Source: Butyricicoccus sp. (lineage in GTDB: Bacteria > Bacillota > Clostridia > Oscillospirales > Butyricicoccaceae). From it: a stretch of 26,948 bases of DNA. Each line of letters opens with the position of its first letter. Position 1 is the first letter of the stretch. The notes under the pieces are model-generated. The model had not been told where the DNA came from. It saw nothing but the letters and a program-made list of their open reading frames with translations, and searched no databases. The stretch lies in contig JAHHRO010000028.1 in the NCBI GenBank assembly GCA_020025755.1, positions 1 to 26,948 of the forward strand. Direction: 5' to 3'. This document shows, piece after piece, positions 16,583-24,344 of the stretch. The position numbers were made by a program, and so were the translations under genes.

Positions 16583-18703
16583 TTAGAGTTTTTCTTCTTC
16601 CTTAACATCCTTCATGGACAGATTGATGCGGCCCTTATCGTCGATCTCCATGACCTTGACATAAACCATATCGCCGATCTGTACGGCGTCCTCCACCTTT
16701 TCAATACGGTGGTCTGCCATCTTGGAGATATGCACCATGCCGTCCTTATTTGCGGTCAGATTTACGAATGCACCAAAGTTCATCAGACGAACGACCTTAC
16801 CATAGTAAATCTCGCCAACCTCTGGTTCCTTAACGATCGCTTCGATCATGGACTTTGCCAGCTCGCCATCCGATGCCTTGACTGCCGCAATGGTGATTAC
16901 ACCGTCGTCATTGATATCGACCTGTGCGCCAGACTCTGCAACGATCTTCTGGATCACGCTGCCGCCCTTACCGATGACCTCACGGATCTTGTCCGGATGG
17001 ATCTGCATGGTGATCATCTTCGGTGCCCAAGCGGATACATCCTCACGCGGCTGCTCGATCGCCTTGAGCATGATCTCGTCCAGAATACCCATACGGGCAA
17101 CCTGACACTTGCGGAATGCTTCCTTGATGACAGCCGGAGACAGACCGTCTACCTTGATATCGACCTGAATTGCGGTGATACCCTTCTTGGTACCAGCAAC
17201 CTTAAAGTCCATATCGCCGTAGAAGTCTTCCAGACCCTGAATATCGGTAAAGGTGGTTTCCTGACCATCATCGGTGATGAGACCACAGGAGATACCTGCA
17301 ACCGGTGCCTTGATCGGAACGCCAGCGTCCATGAGTGCGAGTGTAGAGCCGCAGACAGAACCCTGAGAGGTAGAACCATTGGAAGATACAACCTCAGAAA
17401 CCAGACGCAGTGCGTATGGGAATTCTTCCTCAGAAGGAATGACTGGCAGGAGCGCACGCTCAGCCAGCGCACCGTGACCGATCTCACGACGGCCAGGGCC
17501 GCGAGAAGGACGGGTCTCACCGACAGAGAAGGATGGGAAGTTGTAATGATGGATATAACGCTTGCTCTTTTCATCAAAAATAGTGTCAAGCTCCTGTGCA
17601 TCGCCCAGTGTACCCAAAGTACAGATGGTCAGTACCTGTGTCTGACCACGGGTGAACAAACCGGAGCCATGCGCACGCGGCAGAACGCCAACCTCCGCAG
17701 CCAGCGGACGAACTTCCTCCATGCCGCGGCCATCTACGCGCTTGCCCTGTACCAGCCAGTGACGAACGATCTTCTTCTGCAGCTTGTCAAAGCATTCGGA
17801 GATTTCGCCGCCATGCTCAGAAACGAATTCTGCACCAAGCTCTGCCTCAAATGCATCGCGAACTTCCTTGATGCGTGCATCGCGAACGGTCTTGTCATCG
17901 GTATCCAGACAGTGCTCCAGCTTTTCGCGGCACTCTGCTTCCAGCTTGTCAAAGATCTCATGGTTCACATCATGGTGTTCATAAGCAAACTTCGGCTTGC
18001 CGATCTGTGCCTTGATGTCCGCGATGAATGCAACGACCTTCTTGATCTCCTCATGCGCTTCCATGAGTGCGTTAAACATATCATCTTCCGGAACTTCGTT
18101 TGCACCAGCCTCGATCATAACGATCTTGTCTGCGGTTGCACAAACGGTTACATCCATTTCGGAATGCTTGCGCTGCTCAGCGGTCGGGTTGATGACGACC
18201 TTGCCATCTACGATGCCGACATTTGCGCCGCCGATCACATAATCGAACGGAATGTCAGAGATGGAGACCGCGATGGATGCACCAAGCAGAGCGGTGACTT
18301 CCGGAGAGTTGTCCGAGTCATTTTCCAGCACGGTGCAGACAATAGATACATCATTGCGCAGATCCTTCGGGAACAGCGGACGCATCGGACGGTCGATCTG
18401 ACGAGAAGCGAGGATCGCTTTTTCAGAAGGGCGGCCTTCACGGCGCATGAAGGAACCCGGGATGCGGCCGACCGCATAAAGGCGTTCTTCAAAATCGACA
18501 GAAAGCGGGAAAAAGTCGATACCATCGCGCGGCTTCGCCGATGCGGTTGCAGTTACCAGAACAACAGTCTCGCCATAGCGTACCACACAGGAACCATTTG
18601 CCAGCTGAGCCAGCTTTCCGGTCTCTACGACCAGCGGACGGCCTGCGTATGTGGTCTCAAAAACGCGATGATCTTTGAAATCGAAGTGTCGGATATTGCT
18701 CAT
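16583..18703 (-). CDS. pnp: Polyribonucleotide nucleotidyltransferase (PNPase)
   Basis: This 706-aa phosphorolytic 3'-5' exoribonuclease, with poly(A)-type synthesis in reverse, acts in mRNA turnover. Two RNase PH domains frame a helical linker. The first has AVGRIPGSFMRREGRPSEKA (about 78-97) and the second carries the catalytic core with GRREIGHGALAERALLPVIP and VSSNGSTSQGSVCGSTLALM. A KH domain (IREVIGKGGSVIQKIV) and an S1 domain (GKVVRLMNFGAFVNL) close the protein. The ATG at 18703 follows AAGGAGG; the extra 16 codons of the longest reading are spurious. It is downstream of rpsO, the widely conserved order, and probably shares its promoter. No defect is seen. Confidence 0.98.
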   Translation of the reverse strand: MSNIRHFDFKDHRVFETTYAGRPLVVETGKLAQLANGSCVVRYGETVVLVTATASAKPRDGIDFFPLSVDFEERLYAVGRIPGSFMRREGRPSEKAILASRQIDRPMRPLFPKDLRNDVSIVCTVLENDSDNSPEVTALLGASIAVSISDIPFDYVIGGANVGIVDGKVVINPTAEQRKHSEMDVTVCATADKIVMIEAGANEVPEDDMFNALMEAHEEIKKVVAFIADIKAQIGKPKFAYEHHDVNHEIFDKLEAECREKLEHCLDTDDKTVRDARIKEVRDAFEAELGAEFVSEHGGEISECFDKLQKKIVRHWLVQGKRVDGRGMEEVRPLAAEVGVLPRAHGSGLFTRGQTQVLTICTLGTLGDAQELDTIFDEKSKRYIHHYNFPSFSVGETRPSRGPGRREIGHGALAERALLPVIPSEEEFPYALRLVSEVVSSNGSTSQGSVCGSTLALMDAGVPIKAPVAGISCGLITDDGQETTFTDIQGLEDFYGDMDFKVAGTKKGITAIQVDIKVDGLSPAVIKEAFRKCQVARMGILDEIMLKAIEQPREDVSAWAPKMITMQIHPDKIREVIGKGGSVIQKIVAESGAQVDINDDGVITIAAVKASDGELAKSMIEAIVKEPEVGEIYYGKVVRLMNFGAFVNLTANKDGMVHISKMADHRIEKVEDAVQIGDMVYVKVMEIDDKGRINLSMKDVKEEEKL

Positions 18704-18758
18704 TTTTAATAGCCTCCTTAACAAAATCAAAAACAGGCGGCATTGCAGCATTTAGCAC

Positions 18759-18798
18759 TTGGAGCGCGGGCCAAAACACAGGTCAGCCTGTCCTCCAA
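18759..18798 (-). promoter_or_regulatory. Leader hairpin upstream of pnp
   Basis: In the rpsO-pnp spacer, TTGGAG (18759-18764) pairs with CTCCAA (18793-18798), enclosing a second stem ACAGG/CCTGT (18778-18791). A double-stranded element in this position is where RNase III and PNPase autoregulate pnp in E. coli; the same use here is only an analogy. Confidence 0.35.
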
Positions 18799-18854
18799 TT
18801 GCTAAAGCCGCGGCATTACCGCCCAATATTGGAATGGGAACAAGTAGCAAGCAA

Positions 18855-18874
18855 GGGGGGCACGGATGCCCCCC
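18855..18874 (-). terminator. Hairpin after rpsO
   Basis: GGGGGGC (18855-18861) pairs with GCCCCCC (18868-18874), 10 nt past the rpsO stop. On the minus strand it is followed by TTGCTTGCT, a poor T tail. It is a partial terminator or a 3'-end stabiliser that allows some read-through into pnp. Confidence 0.6.
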
Positions 18875-18884
18875 TCGATTTTAC

Positions 18885-19151
18885 TTACTTACGGATACCC
18901 AGCTTAGCAATCAGGGCACGGTAACGGTTTACGTCCTTCTTCTGCAGGTAGTTGAGCATGCTGCGGCGCTGACCAACCATCTTGAGCAGTCCACGACGAG
19001 AATGGTTATCCTTCGGGTGCTGCTTCAGGTGCTCGGTGAGCTCGGAGATGCGTGCAGTGAGGATCGCAACCTGTACTTCCGGAGAACCGGTGTCAGTTGC
19101 ATGGGTACGGTTTGCTTCGATTACAGCAGTTTTTTCTTCCTTACGGATCAT
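18885..19151 (-). CDS. rpsO: 30S ribosomal protein S15
   Basis: The 88-aa S15 binds 16S rRNA in the platform of the small subunit. Diagnostic segments are THATDTGSPEVQVAILTARI, HPKDNHSRRGLLKMVGQRRS and MLNYLQKKDVNRYRALIAKL, matching the whole family length of about 89 aa. The start MIRKEEK at 19151 follows GAGGTG at 6 nt; the 13 extra N-terminal codons of the longer reading have no family support. It is preceded by a structured leader and a good promoter, and followed by pnp. Confidence 0.98.
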   Translation of the reverse strand: MIRKEEKTAVIEANRTHATDTGSPEVQVAILTARISELTEHLKQHPKDNHSRRGLLKMVGQRRSMLNYLQKKDVNRYRALIAKLGIRK

Positions 19152-19184
19152 GATTTTCACCTCATAAAAATTTAGAAATACAGT

Positions 19185-19259
19185 CCCCACACGCTGGGTA
19201 TTGGACGGTGAAACGGCGCGCTCTGACGCGTCCTGTGCCCAAAAATACTAAGCGTGGGG
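19185..19259 (-). promoter_or_regulatory. S15-type autoregulatory leader RNA
   Basis: The rpsO 5' UTR folds on the minus strand into nested stems. The outer stem is AGCGTGGGG/CCCCA-CA-CGCT (19259-19251 with 19195-19185), then GTATT/AATAC, then GGACG/CGTCC, with a GC-rich inner arm. It ends about 34 nt before the start codon. S15 commonly binds such a leader to repress its own translation in Firmicutes. The structure is seen; the binding is inferred from family knowledge. Confidence 0.6.
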
Positions 19260-19272
19260 CAAATTACAATTT

Positions 19273-19301
19273 ATATTAACACGAAATAAGGGTTTTGTAA
19301 A
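19273..19301 (-). promoter_or_regulatory. rpsO promoter
   Basis: On the minus strand TTTACA (19301-19296) and TAATAT (19278-19273) are spaced by exactly 17 bp. The predicted start near 19266 lies just before the outer stem of the S15 leader. Confidence 0.8.
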
Positions 19302-19380
19302 GTGCTTTATATCAACATTGTTCGGCAGGAACACACAGAGCTCTCCAAAAATTTAACAAAAATTTTATGAATTTTTCACA

Positions 19381-19409
19381 TTGCATACACAGCTTTTTTC
19401 TTATATAAT
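19381..19409 (+). promoter_or_regulatory. Promoter of a stand-alone ncRNA
   Basis: TTGCAT (19381-19386) and a perfect TATAAT (19404-19409) are separated by 17 bp. This promoter points away from the rpsO promoter and into a stretch without a credible gene, so it supports an independent RNA starting near 19416. Confidence 0.8.
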
Positions 19410-19415
19410 TATTTC

Positions 19416-19612
19416 CACCGGTTGCGGATGTGAAATCTGCGGATAGGACACGCAATCGGGGGAATGATTTTGTTAGATACGCGGCGGGGTCGTGCAAAAG
19501 CGTGGCCTGGAGCCGCGTTTTCTTATTTTATCCTTGCATATACACAATTTTCATATTCAACTACCACAAAAGGCTTGCTGTCAATCATCTGTTCGACAGC
19601 AAGCCTTTTTTA
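19416..19612 (+). ncRNA. Candidate structured non-coding RNA, about 195 nt
   Basis: The stretch is bounded by a strong promoter and a strong terminator and has no ORF with a ribosome binding site. It contains helices: GGTTGCG (19420-19426) with CGCAATC (19451-19457), and CGCGGC (19480-19485) with GCCGCG (19512-19517). The latter encloses GGTC/GGCC and GTGC-AAAA-GCGT. A conserved-looking single-stranded GGGGGAATGATTTTGTTAGA stretch lies between the two helical parts, and an A/T-rich linker (19518-19567) leads to the terminator. The next plus-strand gene is over 900 nt away behind the terminator, so it is not a riboswitch leader. I cannot assign a family; 6S RNA and the clostridial raiA-type RNAs are of similar size and organisation. 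Apart from this RNA, the 19152-19636 gap holds only the rpsO leader, two promoters and AT-rich sequence. Confidence 0.65.
19568..19612 (+). terminator. Strong bidirectional terminator
   Basis: AAAAGGCTTGCTGTC (19568-19582) and GACAGCAAGCCTTTT (19595-19609) form a 15-bp perfect stem followed by more T on the plus strand. It ends the ncRNA. On the minus strand, with a TTTT tail, it also serves the AraC gene that ends at 19637. Confidence 0.92.
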
Positions 19613-19636
19613 TTTGTTGTTCTCAATTTGTTGTTC

Positions 19637-20317
19637 TCATGCCGTGTTCTTTAAGATCTCCTGCCGAAACTTTCGTGGGGATTTCCCTGCCACTCTTGCG
19701 AAAACCGAGGAAAAATATGCCGCAGAGGAAAAACCGCAATTCTGGCTGATCTCCTGAATGGATTGATTGCTGCAAATCAAAAGGCGTTTGGCCTGCTCGA
19801 CACGCTGCAAGGTTACATACTCTGAGAATTTGATGCCGGTGCAGTTGGAGAAAAGTTCAGACAAATACGCCTTGCATACAAAGACCTGATTTGCGACCTG
19901 CTCCAAACTGAGCGGTTCACTTAAATTTTCTTCAATAAACTGCTTGGCACGATTGATATATACATTATTTTTCTGCGATAGATTGAGTTCATTATAATAC
20001 ATCTGCAAAATAGCCTGTCCTCTTGCAAAAAGCCCATTCCTGCTCTCGCATTTATGTACCATGATGCTGTTTTGGAAGCAGCAGTTATGCAAAGAAATAT
20101 CCCTCTTATATAAGATATAATTATATAAGCTTCGATTCATGGAGGTGAGAAACACGCGTGCCTGTCCTTCTTCAATATTCTTGAGATCTGGAAAAGCCAA
20201 GTTGCTCTGTTCCTCAAAGATGCGAAAAGCACGTTCAAGATCCATCTCTAAAACAGACTCACATAAACTCTTGAAATTGAAAAATACTTCCATTTTTTGC
20301 AGTGGTGCAGCTGGCAT
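19637..20317 (-). CDS. AraC-family transcriptional regulator, divergent from the nitrogenase-like operon
   Basis: The 226-aa protein has an unassigned helical N-terminal part (1-115) with four cysteines (19, 79, 80, 90). Its AraC/XylS DNA-binding domain covers about 119-222: LSLEQVANQVFVCKAYLSEL is the first helix-turn-helix and IQEISQNCGFSSAAYFSSVF the second, ending in the typical GKSPRKFRQE. The ATG at 20317 follows GAGAGGGG at about 9 nt. It is transcribed away from the NifH-like operon across a 237-nt shared region that holds a tandem 10-bp repeat, so it very probably controls that operon. No receiver domain is present, so the signal is probably a ligand or redox state sensed by the N-terminal part. 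Confidence 0.9.
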   Translation of the reverse strand: MPAAPLQKMEVFFNFKSLCESVLEMDLERAFRIFEEQSNLAFPDLKNIEEGQARVFLTSMNRSLYNYILYKRDISLHNCCFQNSIMVHKCESRNGLFARGQAILQMYYNELNLSQKNNVYINRAKQFIEENLSEPLSLEQVANQVFVCKAYLSELFSNCTGIKFSEYVTLQRVEQAKRLLICSNQSIQEISQNCGFSSAAYFSSVFARVAGKSPRKFRQEILKNTA

Positions 20318-20354
20318 ATTCTATTCCCCTCTCAAAGAAATAATAAAAAAACTC

Positions 20355-20395
20355 AAAGATTTCGAAAGATTTCTTCGACCAGTTTATGATATACT
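20355..20395 (+). promoter_or_regulatory. Putative AraC operator and promoter of the nitrogenase-like operon
   Basis: Two head-to-tail 10-mers, AAAGATTTCG (20355-20364) and AAAGATTTCT (20365-20374), abut and end where a -35 box would lie for the TATACT at 20390-20395. The -35 itself is poor. A direct repeat next to or over the -35 is the usual site for activation by AraC-family proteins. The predicted leader is about 155 nt long. No Fur-box-like sequence was recognised in the 20318-20554 gap. Confidence 0.45.
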
Positions 20396-20479
20396 CGTTT
20401 TGTTAGCCATGAATAACTCTTTATCATATTGTACAATACTTCATCCTAAAAGTAAAGAGAAATTATTTTCGGGGGAACA

Positions 20480-20507
20480 TTGATACTTTTTGATCGAAAA
20501 TCAAAGT
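20480..20507 (+). other. Hairpin in the leader of the nitrogenase-like operon
   Basis: GATACTTTTTGAT (20480-20492) can pair with ATCAAAGTATC (20497-20507) with a two-base bulge, followed by TTATTTT. It could act as a weak attenuator 48 nt before the NifH-like start. The right arm shares CAAAGTATCT with the hairpin at 22434-22481. Confidence 0.4.
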
Positions 20508-20554
20508 ATCTTATTTTCACTTTGTTTGTCCTCTTAAGCACGAAAGGAATGACT

Positions 20555-21319
20555 ATGAGTTTGGAAAAAAATGAAATCCGGAAAATCGCGATCTATGGAA
20601 AAGGTGGTATCGGCAAATCAACAACTACCTCAAACCTGTCCGCTGCACTCGCCTGCAAAGGCTACAAGGTCATGCAGATCGGCTGTGACCCCAAATCTGA
20701 CTCTACCAAGAATCTGATGAAGGGAAAGCGTATCCCGACTGTTTTAGAGCAGATCAAGGAAAAAGGAGACGAGTTGACGCTGGAAGACATCGTTTTTGAA
20801 GGATTCGCAGGCGTTCTCTGCGTAGAGGCAGGCGGCCCGACCCCAGGCGTAGGCTGCGCAGGCCGTGGTATTATCTCGGCTTTCGAAAAACTCGAATCCC
20901 TTCATGCGTTTGAAGTATACCAGCCGGATATCGTGATTTACGATGTGCTCGGAGACGTTGTATGCGGCGGTTTTGCCATGCCCATCCGCGGCGGCTACGC
21001 CGAGGATGTATATGTCGTCTCCTCGGGTGAAATGATGAGCCTCTATGCGGCAAACAACATCGCAAGTGCTATCCGCGGCTTTGGCAAGCGCGGCTATGCA
21101 AAGCTGCGCGGTCTTATCCTCAATGCGAAGAACATTGAAAATGAGCAGGAGATCGTTGCCAAGGCTGTTGAGGAAATCGGCACAGAGATCACACAGTATA
21201 TCCCACGCTGTAAGGACATCCAAACGGCAGAGGCAGGCGGCGGAACCGTGTTCGAAGTTGTCAAGGATTCTGCCATGTGTGAAACCTACAATGCTCTTGC
21301 CGATAAAATCCTGACATGA
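20555..21319 (+). CDS. NifH-like (nitrogenase Fe-protein superfamily) ATP-dependent reductase
   Basis: The 254-aa protein is a NifH/BchL/CfbC-type homodimeric Fe protein that passes electrons to a partner in an ATP-dependent way. The P-loop GKGGIGKST is at 15-23, and switch I is IGCDPKSDST at 42-51. The two cysteines that hold the shared [4Fe-4S] cluster are Cys101 (GVGCAGRGI) and Cys137 (GDVVCGGFAMP), with the conserved Arg104 nearby. Every catalytic landmark is kept, so it should be active. The ATG at 20555 follows GAAAGGA; the in-frame extension to 20480 lies in the leader. It is the first gene of six and is separated by the ABC importer from its likely partners, the two NifD/K-like genes. 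It is shorter at the C-terminus than true NifH (about 275-295 aa), as is common in nitrogenase-like systems. Confidence 0.93.
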   Translation: MSLEKNEIRKIAIYGKGGIGKSTTTSNLSAALACKGYKVMQIGCDPKSDSTKNLMKGKRIPTVLEQIKEKGDELTLEDIVFEGFAGVLCVEAGGPTPGVGCAGRGIISAFEKLESLHAFEVYQPDIVIYDVLGDVVCGGFAMPIRGGYAEDVYVVSSGEMMSLYAANNIASAIRGFGKRGYAKLRGLILNAKNIENEQEIVAKAVEEIGTEITQYIPRCKDIQTAEAGGGTVFEVVKDSAMCETYNALADKILT

Positions 21320-21358
21320 TTCCATCCCACTCATAAAAGCAAAAGGAGAACTTAACTT

Positions 21359-22411
21359 ATGAAATTCAAAAGACATACCGCACTTGCAGCTGCATCGATT
21401 TTAATGCTTTCCGCATTCACCGCATGTGCCTCCAATCCACCAGCGCAGCCAAAAACCACCACTTCCCAAATACAGCCTGCATCCGATGACAAGCAGCAGG
21501 GCTTCGTCCTCAAATATCCGCAGGATATGCAGGATCTGGGCTATACTGACGAGATCCATCTGGACAAGCTCCCAAGCCGTGTCGCATCCATGAGCACCTA
21601 TCCGGTCATGACCCTTTATGAATTGGGCGTCAACATGGTAGCCGTTCCATCCACAAAAGTCGTTGACTATCCGGATGACCTCAAGGCAGAGCAGTTCCCC
21701 GGTCTTATGAGTGAACAGTTCGATCTGGAGCGTGTCGTTGCAACCGAGCCTGATCTGGTGATCCTGCCAATGAGTGCACGAGACACCCACGGTGCGACTC
21801 TGAAGGAACTTGGCATCCCTGTTTACTATGTATCCATCTCCGCACAGAAGGATGTACCGATCTATACTGTCATCAAAAACCAGACGCAGGCACTGATCGA
21901 CGCCTTTGCAGCAGACAGCGCAGCGCAGGAAACCGGTAAAAAGCTGATGCAGCGTTTTGATGAGCTGGAAAGCAAGATCGACACGGTTAAGAAACAGTAT
22001 GAAGGTAAAAAGGTCCTGGTTCTGATGAGTTCTGATCCAACCAGTCACTCTATCCAGAGTAAGAGCGGCGTACTTGGCTCCATGCTCTCCATGCTTGGCT
22101 TTGAAAATGTATACAACGTAGACGCCAATGCTGCACAGGGCGGTCACAACAGTGCGCCGCTGGATATGGAGAAAACACTGGATTATCAGCCCGACCTTGT
22201 TGTCTTTACGGGCAATCTGGACACAGCCGGCATGAAGGATCTGGCACAGAAAACCATCGACCAGAATCCTGCCTACTGGAACTCCATCAATGCGATCGCT
22301 TCCGGTGAATATCTGTGCCTGCCGGCAAACTATGTTTCCACCGCCGGTATCGGCATCATCGACAATATGAACAACCTCATCGAGATCATCGATGCACACT
22401 ACGCAGACTAA
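21359..22411 (+). CDS. FhuD/BtuF-type substrate-binding lipoprotein (iron-chelate/corrinoid class)
   Basis: The 350-aa class III periplasmic-type binding protein has a signal peptide and a lipobox-like SAFTAC, with lipidation at about Cys23. The two lobes are joined by a long helix (about 180-215, TGKKLMQRFDELESKIDTVK). Family features include SRVASMSTYPVMTLYELG, DLERVVATEPDLVILP and QPDLVVFTGNLD. Proteins of this class bind siderophores, haem or cobalamin. The start ATG follows AAAAGGAG and lies 39 nt after the NifH-like gene. Its place inside an operon with a nitrogenase-like enzyme suggests that it captures the enzyme's substrate, cofactor precursor or metal. The exact ligand cannot be read from the sequence. 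Confidence 0.92.
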   Translation: MKFKRHTALAAASILMLSAFTACASNPPAQPKTTTSQIQPASDDKQQGFVLKYPQDMQDLGYTDEIHLDKLPSRVASMSTYPVMTLYELGVNMVAVPSTKVVDYPDDLKAEQFPGLMSEQFDLERVVATEPDLVILPMSARDTHGATLKELGIPVYYVSISAQKDVPIYTVIKNQTQALIDAFAADSAAQETGKKLMQRFDELESKIDTVKKQYEGKKVLVLMSSDPTSHSIQSKSGVLGSMLSMLGFENVYNVDANAAQGGHNSAPLDMEKTLDYQPDLVVFTGNLDTAGMKDLAQKTIDQNPAYWNSINAIASGEYLCLPANYVSTAGIGIIDNMNNLIEIIDAHYAD

Positions 22412-22433
22412 GGCAATTCAAGTGCCTCTGCTA

Positions 22434-22481
22434 CCAAAGTATCTGCCTCCCTATCCACAGATCTTCAGGCAGATACTTTGG
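22434..22481 (+). other. Perfect 15-bp hairpin between binding protein and permease genes
   Basis: CCAAAGTATCTGCCT (22434-22448) pairs without mismatch with AGGCAGATACTTTGG (22467-22481) over an 18-nt loop. No T run follows, so it is more likely an mRNA processing or stabilising element than a terminator. It would favour high binding-protein levels. Confidence 0.65.
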
Positions 22482-22510
22482 CATAAAAGAGAAAAGGAAC
22501 GGTTTCGCGC

Positions 22511-23536
22511 ATGCAAAAAACAAAACAACTCCACTCTGGTTCTACAAAGCGTCTGAAAGTCGGCGTGATTTGGAGCATCCTGCTCATACTGATCGCAGGG
22601 CTTTCCGTGACCGCGATCGCCATTGGCAGTGCAAGATACAGCTTCTCCGAGGTATTGAACGCTTTGTTTTCCGGCGAAAAATCCACTGCACAGACAGTCG
22701 TACTCAGCCTGCGTCTTCCGCGCGTGATCCTCGCGCTGCTGATCGGTGCCTGTCTGTCCGCCTCCGGTGCACTTTTGCAGGCAGTCATGCGCAATCCGCT
22801 GGCAGACCCAGGTACCATTGGCGTATCCGCTGGTGCGGGCACCATGGCGATCACTGTCCTGCTGATCTTCCCCAATTTGACCTTTTCCCTGCCGCTCTTT
22901 GCCTTTTTGGGTGCAGCCTTTGCCTGCTTTCTCATCTACTCTCTGGCATGGAAAAACGGCATCAATCCCGTTCGTATCATTTTATCCGGTGTTGCCATCA
23001 ATTCCGTACTGGGCGGATACAATGCTTTTTTACAGCTGATGAACAGCGACAATCTCGCCGGCGTGCTGGCGTTTATGAACGGCAGTCTGTCCGGTATGTC
23101 TTGGACACAGGTACACATCATGATTGTCTACGCGATCCTTGGTCTGTTCCTTTCCATTCTGTGCATCAAAAATGCAAATGCACTTCAGCTCGGCGACGAA
23201 ATGGCACGCAATCTTGGTGTAAAAGTCAATGCCAGCCGCATTTGCCTTTCTGCCGTTTCTGCCTTTCTTGCCGCTTCCACGGTATCCGTTGTGGGTATGA
23301 TCGGCTTTGTCGGTCTGGTCGTGCCCCACATCTCCCGTATGCTCGTAGGCTCCGACTATAAGTTCATGCTCCCGACCTGCGTCCTGCTGGGCGGTGCCAC
23401 ACTCCTCTTTGCCGATACCATTGGCAGAACGGCGATCCCCGGTCTGGAGATCCCCGTTGGTATTATCATGTCCGTATTTGGCGGTCCATTCTTCCTCTAT
23501 ATGCTGCGAAAGAAGGGTAAATTCAATGAAAATTAA
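22511..23536 (+). CDS. FecCD-family ABC transporter permease
   Basis: The 341-aa inner-membrane protein is of the BtuC/FecCD type, about ten helices expected. Diagnostic segments are LRLPRVILALLIGACLSASGALLQAV, split here as LRLPRVILALLIG and ACLSASGALLQAVMRNPLADP, then GVAINSVLGG, and the cytoplasmic loop region LGVKVNASRI. VVGMIGFVGLVVPHISRMLV and EIPVGIIMSVFGGPFFLYML complete the pattern. It forms the homodimeric channel for the chelate delivered by the lipoprotein. The ATG is preceded by AAAAGGAA at a rather long spacing. The stop overlaps the ATPase gene by 11 nt. Confidence 0.95.
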   Translation: MQKTKQLHSGSTKRLKVGVIWSILLILIAGLSVTAIAIGSARYSFSEVLNALFSGEKSTAQTVVLSLRLPRVILALLIGACLSASGALLQAVMRNPLADPGTIGVSAGAGTMAITVLLIFPNLTFSLPLFAFLGAAFACFLIYSLAWKNGINPVRIILSGVAINSVLGGYNAFLQLMNSDNLAGVLAFMNGSLSGMSWTQVHIMIVYAILGLFLSILCIKNANALQLGDEMARNLGVKVNASRICLSAVSAFLAASTVSVVGMIGFVGLVVPHISRMLVGSDYKFMLPTCVLLGGATLLFADTIGRTAIPGLEIPVGIIMSVFGGPFFLYMLRKKGKFNEN

Positions 23537-24305
23537 CGGTAACGGTCTGCAAATCGGCTATGGAGACTCGATCATTATTGATGAAATCGATATTGAGATC
23601 TCAAAAAACGAAATCACAACCATCATTGGGCCCAATGGATCTGGAAAATCTACGGTCTTAAAGGCGATCACACGCCTGCTCCATTATAAAAAGGGCATCG
23701 TGAACATTGATGGACGGGATCTCAAGAGTTTTGGATCCAAGGAGCTTTCGCGCCGTATCGGCGTTCTGCCGCAGATGCACACCGCACCTGCTGATTTTCT
23801 GGTCAAGGAACTGGTGAGCTACGGCCGTATGCCCTATCAGGGCTTTCTGAGTGGATGCACTGCAGAGGATGCGCGCATCATCAAGGATTCGATGGAAGCG
23901 ACCGGCACATATCATCTGAGAGACAAGTCGATCCATGAGCTTTCCGGCGGAGAAAGCCAGCGTGTATGGATCGCAACCGTATTGACCCAGCAGCCCGAGA
24001 TCCTTTTTCTGGATGAGCCAACGACCTATCTTGATATCTCGCACCAAATCGAAACCATGCGTATGATCAAACGTCTGAACCAGACAACAGGCATGGGTGT
24101 TGTCATGGTACTGCATGACTTGGGTCATGCACTTGAGGTAAGCGACCGCATCATCGTCATCAAGGACGGGAAAAAATACAGCGAAGGAACACCGACCGAG
24201 GTCATCACCAAGCAGATGCTGCAAGATGTATACCATGTCGATGCAGATATCGTACATTTAGAAGGGCGCACCAAACCACTGATCGCCTTTCGTGAACTCG
24301 CATAA
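23526..24305 (+). CDS. FecE/BtuD-type ABC transporter ATPase
   Basis: The 259-aa ATPase powers the FecCD-type importer. Walker A GPNGSGKST is at 35-43, the Q-loop at Gln83 (VLPQMHT), the signature LSGGESQR at 139-146, Walker B ILFLDEP at 159-165 and the switch His197 (VLHDLG). The ATG at 23526 is the family-consistent start, with GAAGGGT upstream; the longer reading to 23394 overlaps the permease and adds no domain. It is translationally coupled to the permease and followed after 39 nt by the D-like catalytic subunit. Confidence 0.96.
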   Translation: MKINGNGLQIGYGDSIIIDEIDIEISKNEITTIIGPNGSGKSTVLKAITRLLHYKKGIVNIDGRDLKSFGSKELSRRIGVLPQMHTAPADFLVKELVSYGRMPYQGFLSGCTAEDARIIKDSMEATGTYHLRDKSIHELSGGESQRVWIATVLTQQPEILFLDEPTTYLDISHQIETMRMIKRLNQTTGMGVVMVLHDLGHALEVSDRIIVIKDGKKYSEGTPTEVITKQMLQDVYHVDADIVHLEGRTKPLIAFRELA

Positions 24306-24344
24306 ACAACAATCTTTCCCCACTTACAAGGAGGGACTTCAATT

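Noticed and set aside
16397..18709. A 770-codon open frame on the plus strand opposite pnp
   Set aside because: It is the antisense shadow of a well-conserved gene, with no ribosome binding site and a product that matches no family pattern I recognise.
19420..19517. A tRNA gene in the ncRNA region
   Set aside because: No 7-bp acceptor plus T-arm GTTCRA-like motif and anticodon arm arrangement could be drawn.
20744..21376. A 210-codon minus-strand frame opposite the NifH-like gene
   Set aside because: Antisense to a gene whose P-loop and cluster cysteines are all intact; no promoter or binding site.
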